A stretch of 64,000 nt of DNA from Flavobacterium sp. CECT 9288 (GTDB taxonomy: Bacteria > Bacteroidota > Bacteroidia > Flavobacteriales > Flavobacteriaceae), in NCBI RefSeq assembly GCF_918731615.1, contig NZ_OU957226.1, forward strand, positions 1,798,001 to 1,862,000, written 5' to 3'. The notes under the pieces were generated by a model that was given only the letters and a program-made list of their open reading frames with translations, searched no databases and was not told the origin of the DNA. The position numbers and the translations under genes are program-made. This document shows, one piece after another, positions 32,202 through 41,294 of the stretch (position 1 is its first letter; every line of letters starts with the position of its first letter).

Positions 32202-33155
32202 TTACTCTTTAAACTCTCCCATTTTACTGTATTTCTCCATTCTCTGAGCTATAAGATCAGCTGTTGATAAGTCTTTCAGTTCGTTATAGCCTTTTAAGAT
32301 ATACTGCTCTACTGTTTTAAAGGTAGTTTCTTTATCATAATGAGCTCCACCTAGCGGTTCTGGTATAATATCATCAACTAGTTTTTGCCTTTTCATATCA
32401 GCTGAAGTCAGTTTCAAAGCGTCGGCGGCTTGTTCCTTGTACTCCCAACTTTTCCATAAAATAGACGAACAAGATTCTGGTGAAATAACCGAGTACCATG
32501 TGTTTTCCATCATGTATACCTTGTCCCCTACTCCTATTCCTAATGCACCACCTGAAGCACCTTCACCTACAATAATAGTAATAATTGGCACTTTCAAGTT
32601 AATCATCTCAAAAATGTTTCTAGCAATAGCTTCTCCTTGTCCGCGCTCTTCAGCTTCAAGACCTGGATAAGCTCCCGGAGTATCAATAAGTGTTACCACT
32701 GGAATACCAAATTTTTCGGCCATTTTCATCAAGCGCAATGCTTTTCTATATCCTTCTGGATTAGCCATCCCGAAATTACGAAACTGACGCATTTTAGTAT
32801 TGATCCCTTTTTGTTGACCAACAAACATGAACGATTGTCCATTAATTTGACCAAGTCCACCTATCATGGCTTTGTCGTCCTTAAAACCTCTATCTCCAAA
32901 AAGTTCTAAAAAAGTACCTTTGGTAAGATTCGTAATATGCTCCAAAACATAAGGCCTATTTGGGTGTCTAGAAAGCTGAACACGTTGCCAAGCCGTTAAA
33001 TTTTTATAAATATTCTTTTTAGTTTCTTCTAGTTTCTTGCTTATTTGTTTGCAAGTATTCGTTACATCAACATCTGATTCTTCACCAATAATAAGACATT
33101 TGTCCAATTGCTCTTCAAGTTCTTTTATTGGAAGCTCAAAATCTAAATATTCCAT
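32202..33155 (-). CDS. accA: acetyl-CoA carboxylase carboxyltransferase subunit alpha
   Basis: 317 residues, usual length. The N-terminal helical part ([14 protein letters not shown]) leads to the crotonase-like carboxyltransferase fold. [17 protein letters not shown] and [14 protein letters not shown] are diagnostic of AccA. It works with AccD to carboxylate acetyl-CoA in the first step of fatty acid synthesis. Confidence 0.97.
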   Translation of the reverse strand: MEYLDFELPIKELEEQLDKCLIIGEESDVDVTNTCKQISKKLEETKKNIYKNLTAWQRVQLSRHPNRPYVLEHITNLTKGTFLELFGDRGFKDDKAMIGGLGQINGQSFMFVGQQKGINTKMRQFRNFGMANPEGYRKALRLMKMAEKFGIPVVTLIDTPGAYPGLEAEERGQGEAIARNIFEMINLKVPIITIIVGEGASGGALGIGVGDKVYMMENTWYSVISPESCSSILWKSWEYKEQAADALKLTSADMKRQKLVDDIIPEPLGGAHYDKETTFKTVEQYILKGYNELKDLSTADLIAQRMEKYSKMGEFKE

Positions 33156-33270
33156 AGGATTTTTGCGTTTTTGTTTTTATTTCGAACAGCAAATATAAAA
33201 TTTTAAATCGTTCAAAAAGGTTAATTTACTATTTATGTGAAAAATTTTGATTCCTAAAGCGTACCAAAAG

Positions 33271-34150
33271 CTATGCAGTTTTGGATTTCTGGTAGTGTTT
33301 AATCACTCCATTAAGTATCACAGTAATGACAATTATTATGGCGCCAATGTAAAACTCAAAACTCATTTTTTCTTTGCCACCCAAAATAAAATAAGCCAAG
33401 ATTATCCCGTACACAGGCTCTAAATTTGTGGTAAGCATCACTGTGTAAGGCGTAAGTTTTTGCATTACTTTAACCGAGGCGGTAAAAGCATAAGCGGTAC
33501 ACACTGAGGCAAGTATTAATATTAGAATCCAGTTGTTTACTGTCATTTCAAAAAAAGCGGCTGTAAATTTTCCTTGTATAAAAAAGTAGGCCGATATAAA
33601 TACAACTCCTGCTACAAACTCATAAAAAGAAATAACCGAAGGATCATGATTAGCGATTAATTTACCGTTCATCAAGGTAAATAAAACGCCTAGCAATATA
33701 GATACCAATGCATACAGCATCCCATCAAGATAGTTGATTTCTACTTGCATAATTAAGGCTAATCCAGCAATGATGATGAGTCCAAAAAAAACTTCGTACC
33801 ACAAGACTTTTCTGCCATAAAACAAGGGCTCCAATATGGATGCAAAAAAAGCGCCCAGTGAAAACACCGATAATGTTATGGATACATTTGAGACATGAAT
33901 GGAAAAAGATCCAATGTAAGGCAATCAATAATCCCACAAACATTAATTTCAATAACGATTTTACCGGAACTTTAAAAGATTTTTTTGAAAACACTAAAAA
34001 AGCGGCTATAAAAATCCCTGCAAATAACATCCTGAACCATACCAATGCATCAGCAGATATGGTAATCAAAGCGCCCAAAATGGCGGTGAAACCCCATATA
34101 AAAACAATTAAATGGAGGTTTAAATAACTTTTTAAATTATCGTTTTGCAT
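33271..34150 (-). pseudogene. EamA/DMT-type transporter, frameshifted
   Basis: Two overlapping frames together make one EamA (drug/metabolite) permease of about 10 membrane segments. The N-terminal half (34150 to about 33905, MQNDNLKSYLNLHLIVFIWG) breaks after ALHWIFF. The C-terminal half (ending 33271) resumes in another frame with SIHVSNVSITLSVFSLGAFF. The expected joint HWI(T)FFxxxIHVSNVS lies near 33898-33912. The cause is a small indel, either a real inactivation or a sequencing error. The 5' end overlaps lptG by 14 bases. Confidence 0.8.
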
Positions 34151-35225
34151 TGCGTAGTAAATAAATGGCTAAAATTCCAAAAACAATATTGGGCAGCCAT
34201 ACGGCTAGTAATGGCGGAATACTGGACTTTTCTGCTAGTACCCCAAAGATTTTATCAAAAAATACAAATGAAAAAGCAAGTGCAATTCCTATGGCTAGAT
34301 TGGTTCCCATTCCGCCTCTACGTTTCATAGATGAAACAGCAACTGCAATAATGGTTAAAATAAATGCTGAAATGGGCACACTATATTTTTTATACAAAAC
34401 TACGAGATATACATTTATGTTTGAAGAACCTCGCTCGCGTTCTTTGTCTATAAAAGCATTTAATTTCCCTAAATTTAGGGTCTCTGCTATATACACTACT
34501 GGTGTTAAATCCTCTAAGTCAAAATCAAAAACGGCTTTCTTTTCAGGGAGTTTAACAATGACATCATTTAGTGGGCCTACTGTTCTTTTTGCATAGTCAA
34601 ACAAAGTGTAGGTACTGTCTTTTGGGTTCCAAGTAATTCTACTGGCTGTAATTTTATGTACCAGTTTATCATTTTTAAAACGCTCTAGAGAAAAACTAAA
34701 AGCCGTCTTAGTCTCGGTATTAAAACTGTTTACATAAATAAAATCAGTATCATTTATTTGCCTGTACACATCGGTATTATCACCTCTCATGGCTTCTTTA
34801 CCGCCTCCTTTTAAGTACATGTACCTAAAATTATTAAAACCTTCACTGGCAGATGGCACCACAAAAAAACCCATCAACAATACAAATACAGATACTATAG
34901 AAGCACCCATAATATAAGGCCTCAAAAAACGGGTAAAGGAAATACCCGAACTCAGTATGGCAATAATCTCAGTATCATTGGCCAGTTTTGAGGTAAACCA
35001 AATCACCGATAAAAACAAAAATATAGGAAAAAGAGAATTGGCAAAATAAACCGTAAAATTGTAATAATAAAGCGCTATTTCAACAATAGGAACCTTATTT
35101 TCAAGCAGTTTATTAATCTTCTCAGATACATCCACCACAATCCCTATTGGAATAAACAACAACAACATTACCGCAAATGTGGCTAAATATCTTTTAAGAA
35201 TGTATTTGTCTATTATTGTAAGCAT
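34137..35225 (-). CDS. lptG: LptF/LptG family lipopolysaccharide export permease
   Basis: 362 residues with three N-terminal membrane segments (starting MLTIIDKYILKRYLATF), a periplasmic jellyroll-like middle (about 130-270) and three C-terminal segments (SVPISAFILTIIAVAVSS onward). The conserved ELIAILSSGIS-like loop reads EIIAILSSGISFTRFLRP. It forms the membrane part of the LptB2FG ABC transporter that extracts LPS from the inner membrane. Whether it is F or G rests on overall resemblance. Confidence 0.87.
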   Translation of the reverse strand: MLTIIDKYILKRYLATFAVMLLLFIPIGIVVDVSEKINKLLENKVPIVEIALYYYNFTVYFANSLFPIFLFLSVIWFTSKLANDTEIIAILSSGISFTRFLRPYIMGASIVSVFVLLMGFFVVPSASEGFNNFRYMYLKGGGKEAMRGDNTDVYRQINDTDFIYVNSFNTETKTAFSFSLERFKNDKLVHKITASRITWNPKDSTYTLFDYAKRTVGPLNDVIVKLPEKKAVFDFDLEDLTPVVYIAETLNLGKLNAFIDKERERGSSNINVYLVVLYKKYSVPISAFILTIIAVAVSSMKRRGGMGTNLAIGIALAFSFVFFDKIFGVLAEKSSIPPLLAVWLPNIVFGILAIYLLRNAKR

Positions 35226-35245
35226 GTTTTTGTTTCAAGTTTAAA

Positions 35246-35294
35246 GTTTCAGGTTTAAAGCAAACGCCAGAACGTTACACTTGAAACCTGAAAC
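35246..35294. repeat. small intergenic inverted repeat between lptG and tgt
   Basis: GTTTCAGGTTT (35246-35256) and AAACCTGAAAC (35284-35294) are perfect inverted repeats. They are preceded by the related direct copy GTTTCAAGTTTAAA. This could act as the terminator of tgt. Confidence 0.55.
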
Positions 35295-35300
35295 ATTTTT

Positions 35301-36431
35301 TTACAAACGTTGGCTCATGTTTTTAACCATCATCTCTTTCCAAGGTTTAAAGTCTCCTGCTAAGATGTGTTTTCTAGCCTCGCGCACTAACCACATGTAA
35401 AATCCAAGATTGTGAATGGTAGCAATTTGTTTACCTAAATATTCATTTGCTGCAAAAAGGTGACGCAAATACGCTTTTGTATATTCTGTATCAACAAAGG
35501 TGATTCCCATTTCATCAATAGGAGAAAAATCAGCTTCCCACTTTTTATTTTTAATATTAATGGTTCCATTTGCTGTAAACAACATTCCGTTACGGGCATT
35601 ACGTGTAGGCATCACACAATCAAACATGTCAATACCCAAAGCAATATTCTCAAGAATGTTTATAGGCGTTCCCACACCCATTAAATATCTTGGTTTATCC
35701 TCAGGTAATATTTCACACACTACTTCAGTCATGGCATACATTTCCTCAGCTGGTTCCCCTACAGATAAACCGCCTATGGCATTACCTTGTTGATTAGAAT
35801 TGGCAATATATTCTGCTGATTGTCTTCTTAAATCTTTATACGTACTTCCTTGAACAATTGGAAAAAAAGTTTGCTCATACCCGTACTTAAACGGAAGCGT
35901 GTCCAGATGATTGATACAACGGTCTAGCCAGCGGTGCGTCATTTTCATAGAGCGCTTGGCATAATTGTAATCACAAGGATAAGGCGTACACTCATCAAAT
36001 GCCATGATGATATCAGCACCTATGGTTCGCTGAATTTCCATAACATTCTCAGGCGTAAAAAAATGGTAAGAACCATCAATGTGGGATTTAAACTTAACGC
36101 CCTCTTCCTTAATTTTTCTATTGGCACTCAAAGAATATACTTGATACCCGCCAGAATCAGTCAAAATATTGCGATCCCAGTTCATAAACTTATGCAAACC
36201 ACCTGCTTTTTCAAGAATTTCAGTTTGCGGTCGCAAGTATAAGTGATAGGTATTTCCCAGAATAATATCTGGATTAATATCGTCTTTTAATTCCCTTTGG
36301 TGTACTCCTTTTACAGAGGCCACAGTACCTACAGGCATAAAAATTGGCGTTTCAATCACACCGTGATCTGTTGTAATTGTTCCCGCTCTGGCCTTAGATA
36401 GCGGATCATTTTTTAATAAATCAAACTTCAT
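35301..36431 (-). CDS. tgt: queuine tRNA-ribosyltransferase
   Basis: 376 residues. The TGT motifs are clear: GNTYHL, TDSGGYQVYSL (first catalytic Asp), GGLSVGEP and GIDMFDCVMPTRNARNG (nucleophile Asp). It exchanges guanine 34 for preQ1 in tRNAs with GUN anticodons. The zinc-site cysteines that normally follow (CxCxxC after FxPID) are absent: the sequence reads FSPIDEMGITFVDTEYTKAYLRHLF. The later His in TIHNL remains. I believe other Bacteroidota share this loss. Confidence 0.94.
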   Translation of the reverse strand: MKFDLLKNDPLSKARAGTITTDHGVIETPIFMPVGTVASVKGVHQRELKDDINPDIILGNTYHLYLRPQTEILEKAGGLHKFMNWDRNILTDSGGYQVYSLSANRKIKEEGVKFKSHIDGSYHFFTPENVMEIQRTIGADIIMAFDECTPYPCDYNYAKRSMKMTHRWLDRCINHLDTLPFKYGYEQTFFPIVQGSTYKDLRRQSAEYIANSNQQGNAIGGLSVGEPAEEMYAMTEVVCEILPEDKPRYLMGVGTPINILENIALGIDMFDCVMPTRNARNGMLFTANGTINIKNKKWEADFSPIDEMGITFVDTEYTKAYLRHLFAANEYLGKQIATIHNLGFYMWLVREARKHILAGDFKPWKEMMVKNMSQRL

Positions 36432-36629
36432 ATAACTTTTTTACTGTTGGCAAAGATAACAGAATTACAATTTGGGCATACCTAATTCTGATTTTTTAAT
36501 ACTGTTTTCTTGTTTTGAATGAATAATAGCACTTATGACAAGAATATTATAACTTAATTTAGAAATGCTATAACACTCTTAAAGTAAAAAATACTGATCT
36601 TTGGAGTAGTATTTAAACACCCTAAAATC

Positions 36630-36800
36630 ATGCAAACGGTACTCAAAAAAATCATTCCGTTAGTTCTAATTTCATTCTTTTTTACAAGTTGCTCGGTTGT
36701 AGAAGGCATTTTTAAAGCAGGAATGGGAGTTGGCATATTTATAGTCATTGCCGTAATAGCAATGATCGTTTGGATTATTAGCCGAATTACAAAAAAATAA
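36630..36800 (+). CDS. small membrane lipoprotein
   Basis: 56 residues: a lipoprotein signal (MQTVLKKIIPLVLISFFFTSC, Cys21) followed by a second hydrophobic segment (about 33-50) and a short basic tail. Small proteins of this type occur across flavobacteria with no known function. It is followed after 12 bases by the next small gene. Confidence 0.65.
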   Translation: MQTVLKKIIPLVLISFFFTSCSVVEGIFKAGMGVGIFIVIAVIAMIVWIISRITKK

Positions 36801-36812
36801 AACATAGAAATC

Positions 36813-37127
36813 ATGAAAAAGGATACCACTAAGGTTGCTGCCAAAAGTTCTAAAAGTACTATTGAGAAAAACCTGGAAAAATTAGAGTATCCAGCCACCG
36901 AAGATATTTTTGTTCAATTGGACCAAGATAAAGAAATAGATATAGAAGCGATTCCGAATAATAAGAAATTAGAAAATAAACCAGAACTTTGGGACGAAAA
37001 TGCGTTGCCAACACAAGGAATTGGAAGTGATTTAGACATTCCCGGTTCAGAACTGGATGACGCTCAAGAACAAGTGGGCAGTGAAGACGAAGAAAACAAT
37101 TTTTACAGCGAAAGCGACACCAAATAA
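36813..37127 (+). CDS. acidic flavobacterial hypothetical protein
   Basis: 104 residues: a basic N-terminus (MKKDTTKVAAKSSKS) and a very acidic, probably disordered remainder (IPGSELDDAQEQVGSEDEEN). No domain recognised. It lies between the small lipoprotein and the aldehyde dehydrogenase, with gaps of 12 and 18 bases. Confidence 0.7.
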   Translation: MKKDTTKVAAKSSKSTIEKNLEKLEYPATEDIFVQLDQDKEIDIEAIPNNKKLENKPELWDENALPTQGIGSDLDIPGSELDDAQEQVGSEDEENNFYSESDTK

Positions 37128-37145
37128 TCCCTTAAAAACATAATT

Positions 37146-38528
37146 ATGGCTATCAAATCCGTTAATCCATATACCTTAGAAACGCTAAAAACGTTTGACG
37201 AAATTACAGATTCCCAGTTAGAACAAGCAATTGACAATGCACATGACGCTTACTTAGACTGGAAAAAAACTAGCTACGAAGATCGTTCAGCATTACTACT
37301 TAAAATTGCTGCTACCTTTCGATCAAAAAAGAAAGAATTGTCTGAAATGATCACCACCGAAATGGGGAAATTAATCGGACAATCAGAATATGAAATTGAA
37401 TATTGCGCCAATATTTTTGAGTATTATGCCAAAAATGGAGCTGAATTTTTAGCCGATCAAAAAATAACCACTGCAGTAGGCGAAGCCGTTTTGACCAAAG
37501 CCCCAATTGGTGTTATCCTTGCCGTTGAACCTTGGAATTTTCCTTTTTATCAAGTTGCCCGCGTGGTTGCTCCTAACTTAATGATTGGGAATACCATCGT
37601 GCTCAAACATTCCTCAAACGTACCGCAATGTGCCCAAGCATTTCTAGATATTTTTACCGAAATACAAGCTCCAAAAGGTTTATATACCAACTTGTTTTTA
37701 TCTTCAAAAAAGATTGAGAAACTAATTGAAAACCCAAAAATTCAAGGTGCTTGTTTAACCGGAAGTGAAAAAGCAGGAGCTTCACTTGCCCAATTTGCTG
37801 GGAAAAACATTAAAAAATCAGTATTAGAACTGGGGGGAAATGATCCGTTTATTGTTTTGGAAGATGCCGATATTGACCGTGCAACCGACTTAGCAATTAA
37901 AGGCCGAATGATCAATAACGGACAAAGCTGCGTGGCTTCAAAAAGATTTATCGTTTTAGAGCAAGTAGCCGATGCATTTTTAGAAAAATTCACTCAAAAA
38001 ATGGAAGCCTTAAAACTGGGCGATCCCATGGACAAAGAAACGCAACTAGGACCATTATCCAGTCAAGATGCCCTAGACACCTTATTAGAACAAGTAAACA
38101 CCACCATAAAACAAGGCGCAACGGTTGTTACTGGTGGAAAGCAAGCAAATTTAAAAGGCGTTTTCATGCAACCTACCATTTTAACCCATTTAAAACCAGA
38201 TATGCTTGCGTATCAAGAAGAATTATTTGGTCCCGTAGCCAGTTTTTACCGCGTAAAAAATGATGAAGAAGCCATTGAATTGGCCAATGCTACTCGATTT
38301 GGTTTAGGAAGTTCCATTTTTTCAAAAGACATAGAAAGAGCAAAAAATATGGCCAAACAAATCGATTCTGGAATGGTTTTCATCAATCAACCCACAAAAT
38401 CAAACGAAAGTTTACCCTTTGGCGGAACAAAAAGATCAGGTTATGGTAGAGAACTCTCTGCATTGGGGATGGATGAATTTGTAAATAAAAAATTAATTCA
38501 TGCCGTTTCAGAAACCGACATCTTATAA
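37146..38528 (+). CDS. NAD(P)-dependent succinate-semialdehyde dehydrogenase
   Basis: 460 residues. An aldehyde dehydrogenase with the general base Glu in LELGGNDPFIVLEDAD and the nucleophile Cys in NNGQSCVASKRFI; PWNFPFYQ binds the cofactor. The short form starting at IKSVNPYTLE fits the GabD/Sad group that oxidises succinate semialdehyde to succinate. It is followed by a clear terminator. Confidence 0.92.
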   Translation: MAIKSVNPYTLETLKTFDEITDSQLEQAIDNAHDAYLDWKKTSYEDRSALLLKIAATFRSKKKELSEMITTEMGKLIGQSEYEIEYCANIFEYYAKNGAEFLADQKITTAVGEAVLTKAPIGVILAVEPWNFPFYQVARVVAPNLMIGNTIVLKHSSNVPQCAQAFLDIFTEIQAPKGLYTNLFLSSKKIEKLIENPKIQGACLTGSEKAGASLAQFAGKNIKKSVLELGGNDPFIVLEDADIDRATDLAIKGRMINNGQSCVASKRFIVLEQVADAFLEKFTQKMEALKLGDPMDKETQLGPLSSQDALDTLLEQVNTTIKQGATVVTGGKQANLKGVFMQPTILTHLKPDMLAYQEELFGPVASFYRVKNDEEAIELANATRFGLGSSIFSKDIERAKNMAKQIDSGMVFINQPTKSNESLPFGGTKRSGYGRELSALGMDEFVNKKLIHAVSETDIL

Positions 38529-38547
38529 ATCAATCCACAATTTAAGA

Positions 38548-38574
38548 GTCCCACTTCGGTGGGATTTTTTTTTT
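38548..38574 (+). terminator. intrinsic terminator behind the aldehyde dehydrogenase
   Basis: GTCCCAC TTCG GTGGGA followed by a run of ten T. It is a compact UUCG-loop terminator that ends the core-gene region just before the recombinase. Confidence 0.92.
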
Positions 38575-38829
38575 GGTACTGGTAAAAAAATAACGAAAAC
38601 CAAATCAAAAAACACCTTCCTGCACTCCATTCCCAAAAAACAGTATTCATTTCCTTTTGGGTGTACCCCTACGTAAAAACTTCGGGTCGGGCTTTCGGCT
38701 TTATCTTTCCGTTACACTACAAGGATACCACCTCTATCCCTTACACAAAAAAAGACATTGCTTCATTCTACAACATGGAGTAAAAATCTTAAAAAAAATT
38801 GTATCTTTCAACCCCAAAAAAGAGGCACA
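38575..38829 (+). other. intergenic region upstream of the recombinase, with repeat-like block
   Basis: No gene is seen. From about 38640 to 38755 runs a block with GGGTGTACCCCTACGT, ACTTCGGGTCGGGCTTTCGG and CCTCTATCCCTTACAC. It resembles the intergenic blocks at 2330-2404 (opposite strand) and 25541-25640. The recombinase promoter must lie in this stretch but no clean consensus is visible. Confidence 0.45.
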
Positions 38830-39873
38830 ATGAACTGGAAAGCAGCACCCTTAATACACAAAGACGAAAATAGAATTGCACTCTATTTTGAAAAAAACCA
38901 AGATCTTATTCAACAAGTCAAGCAAATAAGCGGCGCTAGATGGAGCCAACAAAAAAAACTGTGGCACATACCCGATACTATTGAAAACCGAATCCAGTTT
39001 CAAATTCAAGCAGACCCTACACAGCAAATTTCTCTAGAAGCAATTCATTATTTAGAAAAATTCAAACAATGGCTGCAATCCAAAAGGTATAGCCAAAACA
39101 CCATAACCACCTACTCTGAGGCCTTAAAAACATTTTTGCTCTTTTTTCCAGAAAAAAACATCCCCGAAATAGACAATAATGATGTAATCCTATTCAATAA
39201 CAACTACATTCTACATAAAAAATTATCTGAATCCTATCAAAATCAAATTGTAAACGCCATCAAACTCTTTTTTAAAATAGTAATGGACACTAAAATTGAC
39301 ATTGAGAAAATACATAGACCAAAACGCGCCAAAGTATTACCCAATGTATTAAGCAAAGAAGAAGTAAAACTAATTTTGAATGCCCACAGCAACCTCAAAC
39401 ACAAAACAATGCTTTCCCTAATTTATAGTTGTGGCTTGCGTAGAAGCGAACTATTAAACTTAAAACCAGCCGATATTGATTCTAAAAGAGGAGTTGTTAT
39501 TATTAGACAAAGTAAGGGTAAGAAAGACAGAATTACACCATTATCCCAAAAGATATTAGAATTGCTGCGAGAATATTATAGTTTATACAGGCCTAGCATT
39601 TGGTTATTTGAGGGGCAAAATGCAGGAGAAAAATACTCTGAATACAGTTTACAAAGCGTTTTAAAACAGGCGCTACAAAAAGTAGGAAATACAAAACTAG
39701 TTACACTTCACTGGTTACGACATAGTTTTGCCACCCATCTATTAGAAAGCGGCACTGATTTAAGGTATATTCAAGAATTATTGGGTCATAACAGCAGCAA
39801 AACTACCGAAATTTACACCCACGTAAGTACGAAAAGTTTGCAACAAATTAAAAGTCCGTTTGATGATTTATAA
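38830..39873 (+). CDS. tyrosine recombinase at the head of the cassette array
   Basis: 347 residues from the ATG at 38830 (MNWKAAPLIH, preceded by an AAAAGAGG-like stretch). An N-terminal segment (1-60) has ISGARWSQQKKLWHIP, seen in many Bacteroidota integrases. A SAM-like core-binding domain (about 68-165) and the catalytic domain follow. Catalytic residues are Arg204 (GLRRSELL), Lys229, His294 and Arg297 (LHWLRH), His320 (LLGH) and Tyr329. The extra IntI segment normally found just before the HxxR motif is not visible, so by sequence it looks XerC/D-like. It reads into the cassette array, opposite to the usual intI orientation. Its action on the attC sites is inference from position. Confidence 0.88.
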   Translation: MNWKAAPLIHKDENRIALYFEKNQDLIQQVKQISGARWSQQKKLWHIPDTIENRIQFQIQADPTQQISLEAIHYLEKFKQWLQSKRYSQNTITTYSEALKTFLLFFPEKNIPEIDNNDVILFNNNYILHKKLSESYQNQIVNAIKLFFKIVMDTKIDIEKIHRPKRAKVLPNVLSKEEVKLILNAHSNLKHKTMLSLIYSCGLRRSELLNLKPADIDSKRGVVIIRQSKGKKDRITPLSQKILELLREYYSLYRPSIWLFEGQNAGEKYSEYSLQSVLKQALQKVGNTKLVTLHWLRHSFATHLLESGTDLRYIQELLGHNSSKTTEIYTHVSTKSLQQIKSPFDDL

Positions 39874-39892
39874 CTAATTATTTCTATATTTG
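39859..39892 (+). promoter_or_regulatory. possible cassette promoter (Pc-like)
   Basis: TTTG (39859-39862), 22 bases, then TATATTTG (39885-39892). It overlaps the 3' end of the recombinase gene and points into the array. Spacing is at the long end of the Bacteroidota consensus. In integrons a promoter here would drive the first cassettes. Confidence 0.4.
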
Positions 39893-39914
39893 AAAACAAA
39901 TAAAATGTGACGTT

Positions 39915-39982
39915 TATCACACATATCTACCCAAATTGGGATGGCTTTGAGTGATTTTGTCACACATATATACAAGTTGTAT
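39915..39982 (+). other. attI-like site
   Basis: Non-coding stretch between the recombinase and cassette 1. It has two direct repeats (TCACACATATCTAC at 39917-39930 and TCACACATATATAC at 39960-39973) flanking a palindrome CCCAAATTGGG (39930-39940), and ends in CAAGTTGTAT. The sequence shared with cassette 19 begins at the G of this GTT (39976), so the crossover point is placed there. The role is inferred from position and from this junction. Confidence 0.6.
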
Positions 39983-40005
39983 GCTATGCGGCCAAAAATA
40001 CTAAA

Positions 40006-40608
40006 ATGAAAAAACTACTTATTCTGACAATATTTTTATCGATTGTTTCTTGTAATGGACAAGAAAAAGAAGCCAAAGATTTAGTAAAAAAAGCTAACGA
40101 TTTATTTATGAAATCTAATCAAGACGAAAATGTAAAAATCGACAGTTGTTTAGTTTTAGTTGACAAAGCTATCGAAATTGACGGAAGTTATTTTAATGCT
40201 TATTATACCAAAAGTAAATTCTTGACTTGGAAAAAAGACATTAAAGAATCGATTAAAAATAATGCGAAAATGATTGAACTAAGACCACAACAACCTTTAT
40301 GGAAAATTCAACGAGGACTTTTTTTTGACATCGATGGAAACAAAACTGAAGCTGAAAAAAATTATAAAATTGGTTTAAGTGAATATGAAAACTTATTGAA
40401 AACCGAACTGAAAAATGATTTTAACTTCCGAATGGAATATTTATCTGCTTTAGAAACAAAAGGAGAACTTAAAAAAGCAGAACTTGAACTGAAAAACATA
40501 AGTCGAGATTTTCCAGACAACGAAATATTAAAAGTGTATAAAACTGAATACAAATTTAAAACTAAAGCCGAATTAATTGCTTTGTGGCATAACGGAACTG
40601 ATAATTAG
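40006..40608 (+). CDS. cassette 1: TPR-like lipoprotein
   Basis: 200 residues. The lipoprotein signal ends IVSC (Cys16), followed by helical repeats that look like TPRs (VDKAIEIDGSYFNAYYTKSKF; NAKMIELRPQQPLWKIQRG). It is probably anchored in the periplasm or outer membrane. The whole 756-bp cassette, including its attC, is repeated as cassette 19 (53716-54471). Function unknown. Confidence 0.8.
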   Translation: MKKLLILTIFLSIVSCNGQEKEAKDLVKKANDLFMKSNQDENVKIDSCLVLVDKAIEIDGSYFNAYYTKSKFLTWKKDIKESIKNNAKMIELRPQQPLWKIQRGLFFDIDGNKTEAEKNYKIGLSEYENLLKTELKNDFNFRMEYLSALETKGELKKAELELKNISRDFPDNEILKVYKTEYKFKTKAELIALWHNGTDN

Positions 40609-40612
40609 CACA

Positions 40613-40738
40613 GCATACAACAGCTGTTTTGATATAGCTGGAATTTAGTGGAATTACCGTTTCGCATCAAGTTTCCGTTAAGCCGAAAATTGAGCGGTTA
40701 CGAACTTCCAGCCATCTCAAAGCAGCGGAACGTTATGG
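40613..40738 (+). repeat. attC1
   Basis: Starts AGCATACAAC, the complement of the cassette start GTTGTATGCT (39976), and ends AACGTTATGG. Arms CTGTTTTGATATAGCTGGAA and TTCCAGCCATCTCAAAGCAG pair. Same type as attC19. Confidence 0.85.
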
Positions 40739-41232
40739 GGCAGTTGTGCCGAAATAAATCGACTAAAAAATAGAAACCGATTTGTTTGCGCATAAAAAAA
40801 AATCAGAATCCCAAAAATTGCATTTTGCCGACAGAAACTTAAAGAGTGGAAACTTGAAAAGCAGAATCGTGAAAATTGAATTTTGACGACAGAAAAGTGA
40901 AAAGCAGAAAAGTGAAAACCTATTTTGCAGACAGAAATTTAAAAAACAGAAACTTGATTTTTTTGCAAAGAGTTTTAAAGCGAAAAGAAAATATTTGAAA
41001 TAACGAACCGAAAATTGCGAGCAGAAAAGTAGAAACTTTAGAATTAAATTTTGCCGACAGAAGCGTGAAAACTTTATGTGATAAATGTAATTTCGAAACA
41101 AACAACCGCCCCATAACATTAGCTATAATCAAGCTGGGGTTTTGTGCAAAATTGAAGTTCATCTTGCTTTTGAAATTTATAAATTAATTGGAAGTTCATC
41201 TTCCTTAATCCCAGCCTGCTTATAGCAGGAAC
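40732..41232 (+). other. cassette 2: non-coding cassette (copy A)
   Basis: 501 bp with no convincing gene on either strand. The minus-strand frames are Phe/Leu/Ser-rich translations of a purine-rich, repetitive top strand. That strand repeats units such as TTTTGCCGACAGAAA and AAAAGTGAAAAGCAGA. The same cassette recurs at 42783 and 43269 (486 bp each) and at 44584 (502 bp). It might encode an RNA or be a spacer; nothing in the sequence decides this. Confidence 0.75.
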
Positions 41233-41239
41233 GTTAGCC
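41108..41239 (+). repeat. attC2
   Basis: Starts GCCCCATAAC (complement of cassette start GTTATGGGGC) and ends AACGTTAGCC. Arms GCTATAATCAAGCTGGG and CCCAGCCTGCTTATAGC pair; the loop contains a small GGAAGTTCATCTTCC hairpin. Identical in type to attC5, 6 and 8. Confidence 0.85.
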
Positions 41240-41294
41240 GTCAGTTTAGAGCGACAGAAAACCGAAAGAAAACAAAACTATAAACGAAGAAAAA

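Noticed and set aside
38830..39873. Calling the recombinase intI
   Set aside because: The IntI-specific segment before HxxR is not visible and the orientation is reversed, so the symbol would overstate the evidence.
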